Of a stretch of 64,000 nt of DNA, positions 16,798-26,687 are shown piece by piece; position 1 is the first letter of the stretch; each line of letters starts with the position of its first letter. Under the pieces are notes generated by a model. The model saw only the letters and a program-made list of their open reading frames with translations. It was not told where the DNA came from and ran no database searches. The position numbers and the translations under genes were made by a program. The DNA comes from Sulfoacidibacillus ferrooxidans (lineage in GTDB: Bacteria > Bacillota > Bacilli > Alicyclobacillales > SLC66): contig NZ_JALBUF010000002.1 of NCBI RefSeq assembly GCF_022606465.1, positions 124,001 to 188,000 of the forward strand, in the 5' to 3' direction.

Positions 16798-18405
16798 GTG
16801 CCAACAGATGAAGTAACGAAAATGCACGATTTGACAGGGTTATTGCCGATTGTACACCGCCTGCGTTCGAGTTTTGCAACAAAACATGATGAGGAACGCG
16901 TAGAACGTAGTGATCTGATCGCTCAAAAATGGATGAATGGGCAAGTGGTACTCGCTTTTGCTGGTCATTTTTCAGCGGGGAAATCAACACTAATCAATAC
17001 TATTTTAGACGTGTCATTGTTGCCAAGTAGTCCATTGCCTACTAGTGCAAATGTAGTGCATGTAGAGTATGGATATCCGCATGCAGAGGCACTTACAGCA
17101 AATGGAGATGTCATTGAGATCAGTGATCTATCAGATGAGATCGGAAAACTTTGTCGCGATGGTGATCGGATTGATGAGGTGCGTATTTATGATGATATCC
17201 CATATTTGCAGGATGGATTCGTTCTTATTGATACACCTGGAGTGGATTCGACTGATCCTAGGCATGCAGAACATACGCACCAAATTGTATACCTTGCCGA
17301 TCTGATTGTGTATGTGGCTGACTATAATCATGTGTTATCAGATATGAATTTATCTTTTTTAAGAAAACAGATCGATATGGGGAAACGTGTAGTTTTAGTT
17401 GTCAATCAGATAGATAAGCATAATGATTTTGAGCTCTCCTTTGATGAATTTAAAGCAGGGATCGAGCGGGCTTTAGAGGAATGGCAAATAGCATCATGTA
17501 TTGTGTATTATGTATCGGCACTCGACCCAGAGTTTCCAGATAATCAACTTGTAGTCTTACGTGATCAGTTGCCAGAACTTGCACGTTCTTCACAGACGTT
17601 TGAAAGAGGCGCGGCTGATTTGCAATCATTGATCGCTGAACACGATGCATGGCTAATCGAGCAAGACAATCTGTCATCACAAGAGATGTCGCTTGCAACA
17701 GCCAGACAGGTATTGGATCAATACCAGATCATTGAAAAGCAAATGGAAGAAGAGCGAACAAAGAAATTGGAACGAGTGCAGGCGTTCGTTGGGAAACTCA
17801 CAAGCACAATAATGCAAGCCATCATCATGCCGTATGAAACTACAGAACTTGCAGTTGCATACATCGAGTCGCTCTCCGACCATTTTAAGGTTGGACTGTT
17901 CTCGACAGCTGCTAAAGTGGAAGCAGAGAGGCAAAGACGCCTAAAAACTTTTCTTGCAGATGTAAAGGTGCGCGTAGAGTCGGGTATTGAACTACACATG
18001 AAGCAAGCTGCGATGCAAGTAGCGCGTGATGAAGGGGTACTGACGACGCTTGCAGGCGATGGGTTTGCCTCATTAGAGGGTTTTGGCGATGAGTCATTGA
18101 TGGAGTCGTGTATCGCACAAGGAGCACGTCGTGATCGTGAATATGGGTATCAATATGCAAAGCATGTAGAACAATCGATCAGGGATCATTATGTGATGAA
18201 GGCGCATCGTTTGGGTAAGGATTTGGAATCTGGACTTACAGAGAAGTTTGCGTTGGAGCAAAGGGAGCTTACGGAGCAATTAGCAGAGTTACATTCGACT
18301 TACGAAGTTGCGCTACAAGTTGTGGAGATGGCTACAAAGCGTGAGCAATGGATTGCATCATTGCGTGCACTTCTGATTGCCGATGAACAGGGAGAAGGGA
18401 AATAA
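16798..18405 (+). CDS. Dynamin-like GTPase, first of an adjacent pair
   Basis: Bacterial dynamin-like protein of 535 residues. The GTPase domain has P-loop GHFSAGKST (near 55), switch 2 DTPGVDST, and G4 NQIDKHND. The rest is predicted long helices typical of the stalk/neck. Bacillus DynA is one polypeptide containing two dynamin modules; here the two modules appear as separate genes 2 bp apart. Such proteins tether or fuse membranes and protect against membrane stress or phage in Bacillus. The GTG at 16798 has GAGAGGG 11 nt upstream; an in-frame ATG at 16822 is possible. Members of the pair probably form a hetero-oligomer (inference). Confidence 0.85.
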   Translation: MPTDEVTKMHDLTGLLPIVHRLRSSFATKHDEERVERSDLIAQKWMNGQVVLAFAGHFSAGKSTLINTILDVSLLPSSPLPTSANVVHVEYGYPHAEALTANGDVIEISDLSDEIGKLCRDGDRIDEVRIYDDIPYLQDGFVLIDTPGVDSTDPRHAEHTHQIVYLADLIVYVADYNHVLSDMNLSFLRKQIDMGKRVVLVVNQIDKHNDFELSFDEFKAGIERALEEWQIASCIVYYVSALDPEFPDNQLVVLRDQLPELARSSQTFERGAADLQSLIAEHDAWLIEQDNLSSQEMSLATARQVLDQYQIIEKQMEEERTKKLERVQAFVGKLTSTIMQAIIMPYETTELAVAYIESLSDHFKVGLFSTAAKVEAERQRRLKTFLADVKVRVESGIELHMKQAAMQVARDEGVLTTLAGDGFASLEGFGDESLMESCIAQGARRDREYGYQYAKHVEQSIRDHYVMKAHRLGKDLESGLTEKFALEQRELTEQLAELHSTYEVALQVVEMATKREQWIASLRALLIADEQGEGK

Positions 18406-18407
18406 CC

Positions 18408-20363
18408 GTGAGTAGCACGATAGATGAAGTGCAAAGTGTCATTGACCAGTTGCAAGTTGCTTCTGCCGCCTGCGTACATCCTTTGTTACAATCCTACGCA
18501 AAAAGGTTGGATGAACGGGCGAAACGCCTTATAGAACAACAATATACAGTTGCTTTTTTTGGTGCCTTTTCTGCTGGAAAATCCTCTTTGATCAATGCGT
18601 TAATTGGTGAACAGGTACTTCCAGTTTCGCCAAATCCAACAACAGCTGCTATTAATCGCGTATTGCCACCTACTGAAGAGTATCCACATGGTACGATCCT
18701 AGTGGTATTCAAGACACTTGAACTTGTTGCGCAGGAAGTAGCGATTTCAGCTGCGATGCTTGAGTTACCTACAAGCTTGGAGGGACTTAGTGAGTCGCTA
18801 AATACCCTTGATGTTGCACAGTTGCAGGATCATGTAAAACCGCATTATAGTTATTTGCGTGGCATTGCACGGGGATATCAAGCGATGGAAAAAAATCTCG
18901 GGGAAACCCTTGCGATCGAAGCATCAGAACTACGCGTGATGGTTGCAACTGAGGAACATGCAGCGTTTGTTTCGCGTGTAGATATGTATCACGATTCCAT
19001 CCTTGCTCGCGATGGTGTTGTTTTAGTTGATACGCCAGGAGTAGACTCACTCCACGCTCGCCATACAGACGTTGCCTTTCGCTATATGCGAGATGCAGAT
19101 GCGATCGTCTTTGTCACTTATTATAATCATGCATTTTCACAGCCGGATCGCGAGTTTCTCATGCAATTAGGGAGAGTTAAGGAAGCGCTTGCTACAGACA
19201 CAATGTTTTTTGTAATCAATGCATCTGACCTGCGCTCTTCAGAAGAGGAACTAGAGACTGTTAAGGAACATGTTACGGCCAATCTGGCTCGACTGGGTGT
19301 GCGTACTACACGGTTATTTGCTTTATCGAGTCAATTGGGACTTGCAGCAAAGATGATGCAAGAGACGTCACCCCTTGCGACAGGCATAGAGCGAATGATT
19401 AGACAGAGGTTACACTTGTCTGCCGATGCAGCCCTACCAACAGCTGAACAGTTGGGGCAATCGGCTGGAGTGACGAAGTTAGTCGATGAACTCAAGGAGT
19501 TTACTTCAGGGCGGCTCGTTTCTGTATCTATGAAAGCAGCAAGGATAGAGCTAGCACAGGTGTTTGAAAGTATAAAGGGTTACCTTGAAGCGTTAGAGGG
19601 AGATCGTGCAACACTTTTGGCACAGTTTGAAAAACAAGAGCAGCAAGCACAACAACTCTCAGAGTTATTTAGTCAAGATATCGCTTTAGATGAAGTAGCT
19701 TTGGAACAAGAACTGAGTGAATTACTTTATCATGTAAAACAAAGAATTCATTTTAATCATTCGGAACTTATCGTGCAGGCTTTTCATCCGGCTAATCTTA
19801 CCAAAGGTGATGCTCGGGAGGTGCAACTTGCACTGCAAGAGTGGATGCGTATGCTTACTCTCGCTGTAGAACAAGAGGTGAGAGCGACGATGATACGGAT
19901 AGACCGACGTGCACGAAAGCTCTTAGAAGAGCGACTACATAGAGTAGGAGAGGTGGCAAAACTCCCACCGCTTGGGTATATCCTACAGTCGGATAATATC
20001 CCTTCTGCGCCAGATGAATTGCCTCCACATCCACAATTTGAAGTGTCCACTCAGGTACAAAAAATAGCTCGTGGTGAGTTTCGTAATGCTGAGCAGTTTT
20101 TTGAACAAGGTGGACGCAAAGGATTGGGTGAAAAATTAGAACCATTTGGTATCGCACAGGTGGAGTCCTACATGCAAGATGTAGAGCATTGGTTTCATGC
20201 TCTCTATAACAATTGGTTACATGTATCACACGCTTCATTGCTACACTCGATTACAGAAGAGCTGTCTACCTTTCTAGCACAAAAGCAACAAGTCCTTGAG
20301 GATGACCAAGCACAAGGGAGTTTGCAACAAACCCTTGCGTCATGGCCTACTATCAGTTATTAG
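18408..20363 (+). CDS. Dynamin-like GTPase, second of an adjacent pair
   Basis: 651 residues. P-loop GAFSAGKSS near residue 50, followed by PVSPNPTTAA (switch 1 Thr), switch 2 DTPGVDSL near 206, and a divergent G4, NASD in VINASDLRS. Long helical stretches follow, including a Gln/Glu-rich coiled-coil-like segment around 390-430. A membrane paddle is not obvious. The GTG start lies 3 nt after the stop of the first GTPase, with GGGAGAAGGG as ribosome site inside that gene, so the two are translationally coupled. It is convergent with the haemoglobin gene. Role by family: membrane remodelling; the partner arrangement resembles a split DynA. Confidence 0.87.
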   Translation: MSSTIDEVQSVIDQLQVASAACVHPLLQSYAKRLDERAKRLIEQQYTVAFFGAFSAGKSSLINALIGEQVLPVSPNPTTAAINRVLPPTEEYPHGTILVVFKTLELVAQEVAISAAMLELPTSLEGLSESLNTLDVAQLQDHVKPHYSYLRGIARGYQAMEKNLGETLAIEASELRVMVATEEHAAFVSRVDMYHDSILARDGVVLVDTPGVDSLHARHTDVAFRYMRDADAIVFVTYYNHAFSQPDREFLMQLGRVKEALATDTMFFVINASDLRSSEEELETVKEHVTANLARLGVRTTRLFALSSQLGLAAKMMQETSPLATGIERMIRQRLHLSADAALPTAEQLGQSAGVTKLVDELKEFTSGRLVSVSMKAARIELAQVFESIKGYLEALEGDRATLLAQFEKQEQQAQQLSELFSQDIALDEVALEQELSELLYHVKQRIHFNHSELIVQAFHPANLTKGDAREVQLALQEWMRMLTLAVEQEVRATMIRIDRRARKLLEERLHRVGEVAKLPPLGYILQSDNIPSAPDELPPHPQFEVSTQVQKIARGEFRNAEQFFEQGGRKGLGEKLEPFGIAQVESYMQDVEHWFHALYNNWLHVSHASLLHSITEELSTFLAQKQQVLEDDQAQGSLQQTLASWPTISY

Positions 20364-20386
20364 TCATCTAGGCAGTATGAAGTCAA

Positions 20387-20812
20387 TCATGTGAGATGAA
20401 GTGGGTTTGGTTCATCATCTTCTTGATTGACCATATGTTGCGCGGTCATAGCTAAGCGAGAGTACATAAACTCACGGATCTCACCTTGCAATCCAATCTC
20501 ATCCATCGCTTGTTGCATGCACGATAACCATGCCTGCGCACGTTTTTTTGTGATCTGATGTGGCATGTGTCGTGCACGCAACATAGGGTGGCCATATTGT
20601 TTCGTGTACAGTGGCGGACCTCCAAAAAATTGAGTCAGAAAAAGATACTGTTTATCGCGTACAGGGGTGATGTCTGTTGGAAAGATCGGTGCTAAATCAG
20701 GATGTGCAATGACGCGTGGATAAAAAGCGTCGACTAATCGGGAAATGGTATCTGCACCGCCTATCGATTCGTATGGTGATAGGTTGGATGCATTTGTGTT
20801 TGTGGTATTCAT
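20387..20812 (-). CDS. Truncated haemoglobin, group II (trHbO)
   Basis: 2-on-2 globin of 141 residues binding O2 or NO. The N-terminal YESIGGADTISRLVDAFYP carries the conserved GG and Tyr B10; FGGPPLYTKQYGHPMLRARH supplies the group II loop and the proximal His in RARHMPH. It begins 1 nt after the murG stop, with GGAGAAG as ribosome site at the end of murG, so it is coupled to murG although the functions are unrelated. A disulfide or thiol stress role is known for Bacillus YjbI; here it is inference only. Confidence 0.9.
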   Translation of the reverse strand: MNTTNTNASNLSPYESIGGADTISRLVDAFYPRVIAHPDLAPIFPTDITPVRDKQYLFLTQFFGGPPLYTKQYGHPMLRARHMPHQITKKRAQAWLSCMQQAMDEIGLQGEIREFMYSRLAMTAQHMVNQEDDEPNPLHLT

Positions 20813-20813
20813 A

Positions 20814-21911
20814 TTACTTCTCCTTTTTATTCCTGCTTCTATCAGAAAGAGCGGTTTTTTCGATTAATTGAATGATCGCCAAAAGAGGATCTCGTTTTTT
20901 TACTTTTTGCATATTTCCCATATAGATGGAACGTTGCTCATAGACCTGATGGACGGTCTGAACTAAGCGATCTTTTGTCACCTGCTCATCTGGGATCACT
21001 TCAGCATAACCATTTTTTTGGAATGATGCTGCATTGACTATCTGATCGCCACGGCTTGAAGATGTAGGTAATGGAATGAGAATCATCGGTTTTTGTAATG
21101 TCAAAAATTCAAAAATAGCATTTGAACCAGCGCGTGAAATGATGAGGTCTGCAGTAGCCAAAAAATCAGGTAACTCATCGGTTACATACTCAAATTGACG
21201 GTAGGCTTGATGGGTTAAAGTTTCATCCACTTGACCTTTACCACAGATGTGAATGATATGAAATTCTTGTAAAAGTAGTGGAAGACTGTCCCGAATGACC
21301 TCATTGAGACGTTTTGAGCCAAGGCTTCCGCCCATAACGAGTAAAGTTGGTTTGGACCTTGTAAAAAAGAGGGTATTTCTTCCCTTGATGGCACTGCCTT
21401 GTAGCAATTCTTCTCTGATAACAGCCCCGATATACTCAACCTTTTGGCTTGGCACATGTGCACTTGTCTCTTCAAATGTCGTGCACACTTTTGTAGCAAA
21501 AGGGATAGCTATTCGGTTGGCTAATCCTGGAGTTACATCCGATTCATGAATAATGATCGGCGTGCGATTGAGCCATGCTCCGATGACCACGGGCACAGAT
21601 ACGAAGCCGCCTTTTGAAAAAACCACTTGTGGTTTTTCTTTGCGTATAATGTCATATGCTTGGTAGGCACCAGTAATCACTTTGAATGGATCCTTAAAAT
21701 TCTTCCAATCGAAATAGCGCCTTAGTTTTCCGGTCTTTATGGCGTAGTAGGGCACATTTGTATAGGGTGTCATCAATTCTCGTTCAATACCGTCTTCTGA
21801 ACCGATATAGACCATGTTCCAACCGCGTTTTGTAAGCTCTGGAAGAAGCGCGATATTCACTGTGACATGCCCGGCTGATCCGCCACCTGTCAAGATGATC
21901 TTGTTTGCCAC
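20814..21911 (-). CDS. murG: UDP-GlcNAc:lipid I GlcNAc transferase
   Basis: Peripheral membrane GT28 glycosyltransferase that makes lipid II from lipid I. Motifs: [16 protein letters not shown] at the N-terminus, [15 protein letters not shown], then [14 protein letters not shown] and [24 protein letters not shown], where UDP-GlcNAc binds. The [11 protein letters not shown] form and the lack of the usual mur/dcw cluster match the stand-alone MurG of some Firmicutes. The GTG at 21911 is chosen because CAGGGGG lies 7 nt upstream; a TTG at 21938 would add nine residues. About 365 residues, full length. Confidence 0.92.
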   Translation of the reverse strand: MANKIILTGGGSAGHVTVNIALLPELTKRGWNMVYIGSEDGIERELMTPYTNVPYYAIKTGKLRRYFDWKNFKDPFKVITGAYQAYDIIRKEKPQVVFSKGGFVSVPVVIGAWLNRTPIIIHESDVTPGLANRIAIPFATKVCTTFEETSAHVPSQKVEYIGAVIREELLQGSAIKGRNTLFFTRSKPTLLVMGGSLGSKRLNEVIRDSLPLLLQEFHIIHICGKGQVDETLTHQAYRQFEYVTDELPDFLATADLIISRAGSNAIFEFLTLQKPMILIPLPTSSSRGDQIVNAASFQKNGYAEVIPDEQVTKDRLVQTVHQVYEQRSIYMGNMQKVKKRDPLLAIIQLIEKTALSDRSRNKKEK

Positions 21912-21975
21912 ATGGTCACCCCCTGACGGCTTATGCAATGTTTTTATAGAGAAATCTTTTTTGCGTGTTACTTAT

Positions 21976-22134
21976 AGAGGTTGTTAAAAAAGGGATCAGA
22001 ACTCCCCGGCGCATGGCAGCGTCAGCGCCAAGAACGCTCCCTCACGTACCCAAAACGTACGCTCAGTCCACATTCGTGGCTCGCTTTCCTTGCACTGTAC
22101 GGGTCTTACCTGCCCACTTTTTGAACAGGCTCTT
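21976..22134. repeat. 159-bp dispersed repeat, copy 2
   Basis: Second copy of the element at 8544-8702, same orientation, about 95% identical by eye. The left terminus has two changes (TTGTTAAAAAAGGGATC). The right terminus CTCTTA runs into the end of the thioesterase gene, whose stop codon (22133-22135 on the minus strand) lies in the repeat border. It fills most of the gap between murG and the thioesterase gene. Confidence 0.85.
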
Positions 22135-22546
22135 ATACGAAAAATGTGCGAATGACATTTGGAACGGGTACTGCTTTGCGCGTCGTTGCATCCACCATGA
22201 CAAGCGTCACTGATGCGTCAGCCACGAGTAGATCCATCGTGGTATTGATGATGGTTTGCTCTAATGTAAAGCTTGTATTACCGATGCGGCCTGGACGCGT
22301 GATGACTGTGAGCAGATCGTTTTGTTTAGCCTCTTTGCGATAATTAATATTGATATTAGCAGTGACAGTGATCAATCCTAATCCTAATAGCACATCATAC
22401 GGCAGGCTGCCTTGTTCATAGAAATCCTCGCGCCCCCACTCTAGATATTCTAGATATTTTGCGTTATTTACATGACCATTTACGTCAATTTCAGTTGATC
22501 GAACAACAAGATCTAGACGCGATTGTACAAATGCTTCATGATTCAC
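22133..22546 (-). CDS. Acyl-CoA thioesterase, 4HBT/YbgC-like
   Basis: Hot-dog fold thioesterase of about 137 residues hydrolysing acyl-CoA. The 4HBT motif is clear: RSTEIDVNGHVNNAKYLEYL with the catalytic Asp and the VNNxxY signature. The GTG at 22546 is preferred because AGAGGGAG lies 8 nt upstream; ATG 22567 would add seven residues. The C-terminal end and stop codon coincide with the edge of a dispersed repeat, so the last residues may have been changed by its insertion. Substrate unknown. Confidence 0.87.
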   Translation of the reverse strand: MNHEAFVQSRLDLVVRSTEIDVNGHVNNAKYLEYLEWGREDFYEQGSLPYDVLLGLGLITVTANININYRKEAKQNDLLTVITRPGRIGNTSFTLEQTIINTTMDLLVADASVTLVMVDATTRKAVPVPNVIRTFFV

Positions 22547-22622
22547 AAAGATCACTCCCTCTTTCATTCTTATTGTATCGAAATTTTACAGCAAAGGGGA
22601 GGGGAATGATGAATTTCTTCTG

Positions 22623-22660
22623 AAAAAAGGAAGGCCGCCAGTCATATGGCAGCCTTCCTT
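22623..22660 (-). terminator. Rho-independent terminator of the aldo/keto reductase
   Basis: Read on the minus strand, AAGGAAGGCTGCCA and its near-complement TGGCGGCCTTCCTT form a stem of about 13 bp with a small bulge, followed by six T. It lies 40 bp downstream of the aldo/keto reductase stop. Confidence 0.82.
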
Positions 22661-22700
22661 GCTGAATCATTGCTGAAACAAAAAACATGAAGAGATGTGC

Positions 22701-23648
22701 TTATGCGAGAATGGTTTCAATATGCTCTAAGTCCGCTACAGATAATGTAACATCAGAAGCTTTCGCATTTTCATCCACTTGCTCGGGTCGACTGGCTCCA
22801 ATAATAGCTGAGGAGACATTCTTTTGCCGCAAAATCCAAGCTAACGCTAACTGGGCTAGAGAAATCTCGTTGCGATTTGCTACTTCTTGAAGTTGTTCTA
22901 CTTTTGTAAAGTTCTCATCAGTCATGAGACGCCCAATGATTTGTGAAGTACTCGCAGTGGCTGCACGGCTTCCCTCTGGAGCATTTTGACCGCGTTTGTA
23001 TTTTCCAGTTAGCATTCCTTGTGCTAAAGGAGACCACACCACTTGACCGACACCTTCGCGCTCACAGAGAGGCAGGATATCCTTTTCGATATAACGTTCT
23101 AACATGCTGTACTGAGGCTGATTTGAGACAATGCGATCAAAGCCTCTTTGATCAGCGGTATGAAGGGCATCATCGATCTGAACGGCCGACCATTCACTGA
23201 CACCTGCATACAATACTTTACCCTGACGGATCAAATCATCCATAGCGCGCAAGGTTTCATCTAGAGGGGTTTCGGGATCGTAACGATGACATTGAAATAA
23301 ATCCACGTAGTCAACACCGAGTCGCTGCAAACTGAGATTGCACTGCTCGATGATGTGTTTACGGGATAATCCACGGTCATTTGGACCATCACCCATAGGC
23401 CAAAACGCTTTTGTTGCAAGGACATAAGAAGTGCGGGGAAGACCTTTTAATGCTTCTCCAAGGACCGTCTCAGCTGCTCCCCTGTGGTATACGTTTGCTG
23501 TATCAAAAAAATTAATGCCGATGTCGTATGCGCGATGCACACAACTAATGGCCGTCTCGCGTCCGACGGAACCTCCATATGTAAGCCAAGATCCGAGGCT
23601 GATTTCACTAACCTTTGTACCTGATCTACCTAGGCGACGATACTGCAC
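22701..23648 (-). CDS. Aldo/keto reductase (K+ channel beta-subunit-like)
   Basis: NADPH-dependent reductase of about 315 residues with a TIM barrel. The catalytic tetrad is present: Asp and Tyr in NFFDTANVYHRG, Lys in LATKAFW, His in LFQCHRYDP. The cofactor end carries SAIIGASRPEQVDENAKAS. The sequence resembles the IolS/YghZ/Kv-beta group. The GTG at 23648 is used because CGGAGTGG lies 6 nt upstream. It is monocistronic, ending in a strong terminator. Physiological aldehyde unknown. Confidence 0.9.
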   Translation of the reverse strand: MQYRRLGRSGTKVSEISLGSWLTYGGSVGRETAISCVHRAYDIGINFFDTANVYHRGAAETVLGEALKGLPRTSYVLATKAFWPMGDGPNDRGLSRKHIIEQCNLSLQRLGVDYVDLFQCHRYDPETPLDETLRAMDDLIRQGKVLYAGVSEWSAVQIDDALHTADQRGFDRIVSNQPQYSMLERYIEKDILPLCEREGVGQVVWSPLAQGMLTGKYKRGQNAPEGSRAATASTSQIIGRLMTDENFTKVEQLQEVANRNEISLAQLALAWILRQKNVSSAIIGASRPEQVDENAKASDVTLSVADLEHIETILA

Positions 23649-23764
23649 AATGAACCACTCCGATCTCATGATAAATACAATTGGTTAGACTCTCACTTTA
23701 TGATAGCTGAAATCGTATAGATGCACAAGACACATCTGGGTATAGATGATCCCCACATCGAGCA

Positions 23765-24646
23765 TCACTTGGACGAAGGTGTGGGGGGATAGGAATGATC
23801 ACCGAGCTCTGTGGCGCGCTTTGTTGCGTTGACGACAGCTTGGCGGATAGCATGTTCAAATCCGAACTGTTGTAATGTTGAAATGCCAGCAAACGTTGTG
23901 CCACCAGGAGATGTCACGCGATCGCGCAAGATGGCTGGGGATTCTCCTGTATGGGTAAGCATGTGTGCAGCTCCATAGAGTGTTTGAATAACGAGGGAAT
24001 AGGAAGTTTGTTCGTCAAGTCCAACATCCATGCCTGCTAGTGTCAGCGCCTCTACTAAATAATAAACATAAGCAGGGCCACTGCCAGAGAGTCCAGTGAC
24101 TGCATTGAGGAGGTGTTCATCTACTGTGCAGGATGTTCCTACAGAACAAAGTATCGCCTCTACATAAACGCGATCGCGTGCAGTGCAAGAATCTGACATA
24201 GCATAAGCTGTAGCGGATTTTCCTACAGCGCACGATGTGTTTGGCATCGTGCGTACGATGCGGGGAGTACTAGCTAATGGATTCCCACATGCGATCATTT
24301 CTTGTATACTGCGGATCGTATATCCTGCCACGACAGAGATATAGAGAGCGTCTACGCGAGCATGCGCTGCAATAACAGGTAATGCTTCATGAATGTCCTT
24401 TGGTTTCATACATAATAAAATAATATCTGCATCGACGACCGCTTGGCGTATGTCTTTGCCAGCAATTACGTCATACTGTGCCTCTAAATAAGCCAGGCGG
24501 GCAGGATTGTGGCGATTGACGACCAGCAGGCGTGTCGCGTGTCCAATGCCAGTTTCAGTGAGGCCTTTGATCAGTGCTTCTGCAATGGAACCAGCACCTA
24601 CAAATGCAATCGTCATGTCGTCTAGTTTTTCATGATGGGAAGTCAC
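23765..24646 (-). CDS. proC: Pyrroline-5-carboxylate reductase
   Basis: Last step of proline synthesis: NAD(P)H reduction of 1-pyrroline-5-carboxylate. Dinucleotide-binding VGAGSIAEALIKG at the N-terminus, and the family signature in LSGSGPAYVYYLVEAL and RVTSPGGTTFAGI at the C-terminus. The GTG at 24646 (8 nt after GGAG) is preferred over GTG 24655; a start at ATG 24616 would begin at the Rossmann strand but has no ribosome site. About 293 residues. It lies 53 bp downstream of thrB on the same strand and may belong to that operon. Confidence 0.92.
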   Translation of the reverse strand: MTSHHEKLDDMTIAFVGAGSIAEALIKGLTETGIGHATRLLVVNRHNPARLAYLEAQYDVIAGKDIRQAVVDADIILLCMKPKDIHEALPVIAAHARVDALYISVVAGYTIRSIQEMIACGNPLASTPRIVRTMPNTSCAVGKSATAYAMSDSCTARDRVYVEAILCSVGTSCTVDEHLLNAVTGLSGSGPAYVYYLVEALTLAGMDVGLDEQTSYSLVIQTLYGAAHMLTHTGESPAILRDRVTSPGGTTFAGISTLQQFGFEHAIRQAVVNATKRATELGDHSYPPTPSSK

Positions 24647-24699
24647 AACGTTCACTCCGATCTGCTGGTAAGTGCTGCTCAGATGAGTTTGTGCAAAAA

Positions 24700-25620
24700 C
24701 TATTGTTTGATAACCATCTTTGTGTGAGTATACGCTCCAATTTGTGCAGGAGTTAAAATTCTAGCAGTAGCTGTGATTCCCTCTTGTGCAAATGCAGCTG
24801 TCATCGCAGCGGCGATATCTGTTGCGCGTGGGGGATGATCGACAATAGCAAGCAGAGTTGGACCGGCCCCACTGAGTACAATTCCAATGGCGCCTGTTGC
24901 TTTAGCCGCTTGGCGAACTCGATCAAAGCCTGGTATCAAGTGTTTTCTCGCATCTTGGTGTAAGCGATCATGTAATGCTTTGCGCAAAAGTTCAGTATTG
25001 CCAGTCGTAAGAGCGGCGGTTAAAAACCCGGCATGCGCAATATTGAATACAGCATCAGCACGGGTAACCGTTGGCTCTAAAACGTTACGTGCGGTTTCTG
25101 TGAGTAGTGGAAAATCAGGTGTTACAGCGATAAACGTAAAGTTATCGCGCAGTGGCAAATTGACATGTGTGACGCCATCTTCATGCAGATAGGCGAGTAC
25201 TGCACCGCCGAGAAATGCAGGTGCAACGTTATCAGGATGGCCTTCGTCGAGTACGGCGAGGCGCAGAACTTGCGCTCGTGATAAGGGTGAGTCCAGTAGG
25301 TTATTGGCTAGAAGTAATCCGCCTACTAAAGCAGCCGCACTAGAGCCGAGTCCAGCGGCAATGGGAATGCGATTGATCATGCGCAAGTGAATGGGTGGCA
25401 CAGGCAATTGGAAACGGTCGTACACTAGCCGCATGGATTGCAAGACAAGATTAGATTCGTCGCGCGGCAAAAAGTCTGCACCGACTCCATCAATATCGAT
25501 GATCGTTTGCTCCGATCGTTCAACATGAAGCTCATTCCACAAGTCAAGAGCAATGCCCATACAGTCAAAGCCAGGTCCAAGATTAGCACTTGTAGCAGGT
25601 ACATATACGCTGATTCTCAC
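24700..25620 (-). CDS. thrB: Homoserine kinase
   Basis: GHMP kinase phosphorylating homoserine in threonine synthesis. [19 protein letters not shown] at the N-terminus, the ATP-binding [19 protein letters not shown] near residue 90, and [12 protein letters not shown] near the C-terminus are all present. The true start is the GTG at 25620, overlapping the thrC stop as GTGA with GGAGGTC upstream; about 306 residues, normal length. A much longer open frame upstream of this start is only the shadow of thrC. Operon order is ACT protein, hom, thrC, thrB. Confidence 0.95.
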   Translation of the reverse strand: MRISVYVPATSANLGPGFDCMGIALDLWNELHVERSEQTIIDIDGVGADFLPRDESNLVLQSMRLVYDRFQLPVPPIHLRMINRIPIAAGLGSSAAALVGGLLLANNLLDSPLSRAQVLRLAVLDEGHPDNVAPAFLGGAVLAYLHEDGVTHVNLPLRDNFTFIAVTPDFPLLTETARNVLEPTVTRADAVFNIAHAGFLTAALTTGNTELLRKALHDRLHQDARKHLIPGFDRVRQAAKATGAIGIVLSGAGPTLLAIVDHPPRATDIAAAMTAAFAQEGITATARILTPAQIGAYTHTKMVIKQ

Positions 25621-26687
25621 AGTTGACCTCCGGCGATTGCTTGCCACACTGCGCGTCTGTCTGCAGAGACTACAGTTGGCGTTATCGATTGTGTTCCAAA
25701 GGCAGTATCGGGATCTTTTAGACCATTTCCAGTGAGAATACAAACAGCTACTTTTCCTTTATCCAGTTGTGAAGCTTTTGCGCGTTTGATAAGACCTGCT
25801 ACAGAAGCGCAGGATGCGGGTTCAGCAAAGACGCCCTCCGTGCGTGCGAGCAACTGATAAGCAGCTAAAATTTCTTCGTCTGTGACTGCATCGATGCTAC
25901 CATCTGTTTCGCGTACGGCAGTTAAGGCAAGTTGCCAACTCGCTGGATGACCAATGCGAATGGCAGTTGCAATCGTCTGGGGATGTTCAATGGGACGACC
26001 CTCTACAATAGGTGCAGCTCCTGCTGCTTGAAAGCCAAGGAGGCGTGGGATCGATGTGTGGTTAGTTGCTGCATATTCTATAAAGCCTTTATAGTAAGCG
26101 GAGATGTTTCCTGCATTACCAACTGGTATAGCCAGATAATCTGGTGCCTGTGACAGTTGTTCACATAGCTCAAATGCCCCTGTCTTTTGCCCATCTAAAC
26201 GGAAAGGATTCACAGAGTTCACAAGCGTAATAGGCTCAGTATCGGCGATATCCCGTACAACTTGTAGCGCTTGATCAAAGTTTCCATCAATGGCGACGAT
26301 TTCCGCCCCATACATCGTCGCTTGTGCGAGCTTTCCAAGAGCTACGTATCCGTTTGGAATGACGACTACTGCGCGCATTCCGGCACGAGCTGCATAAGCG
26401 GCTGCAGACGCAGATGTATTGCCTGTGGAAGCGCAAATGACAGCTTTACTTCCCGATTCCATTGCTTTTGCAACAGCTAGCACCATGCCTCTATCCTTAA
26501 ATGAGCCGGTGGGATTCGCTCCTTCGTATTTTAAATAAATATCTAGCTCAAGTTGTTCTGAGAGTCGTTTTGCGTATACAAGTGGCGTATTGCCCTCGCC
26601 AAGCGTTAACCGTGGCGTCTGCTCAGTGAGCGGTAAAAAAGCTTCATAGCGAGTTAAGAGTCCGGGTTGATTGCGTTCGTTGATCAC
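25617..26687 (-). CDS. thrC: Threonine synthase
   Basis: PLP enzyme converting O-phosphohomoserine to threonine, 356 residues (short Bacillus-type form). The PLP lysine is in [11 protein letters not shown], preceded by [11 protein letters not shown]; the phosphate-binding glycine loop is [16 protein letters not shown] start overlaps the hom stop as GTGA, with AGGAGGTG upstream. Its own end overlaps thrB, so hom-thrC-thrB is one translationally coupled unit. Confidence 0.96.
   Translation of the reverse strand: MINERNQPGLLTRYEAFLPLTEQTPRLTLGEGNTPLVYAKRLSEQLELDIYLKYEGANPTGSFKDRGMVLAVAKAMESGSKAVICASTGNTSASAAAYAARAGMRAVVVIPNGYVALGKLAQATMYGAEIVAIDGNFDQALQVVRDIADTEPITLVNSVNPFRLDGQKTGAFELCEQLSQAPDYLAIPVGNAGNISAYYKGFIEYAATNHTSIPRLLGFQAAGAAPIVEGRPIEHPQTIATAIRIGHPASWQLALTAVRETDGSIDAVTDEEILAAYQLLARTEGVFAEPASCASVAGLIKRAKASQLDKGKVAVCILTGNGLKDPDTAFGTQSITPTVVSADRRAVWQAIAGGQL

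Noticed and set aside
23749-23791. Stem of CCCCACA and TGTGGGG near the end of proC as a terminator
   Set aside because: Part of it lies inside the proC coding end and no U-run follows; too weak to list.
25621-25743. N-terminal extension of thrB
   Set aside because: The extra 41 residues overlap thrC in another frame and do not resemble the kinase family; the GTGA overlap with a ribosome site defines the start.
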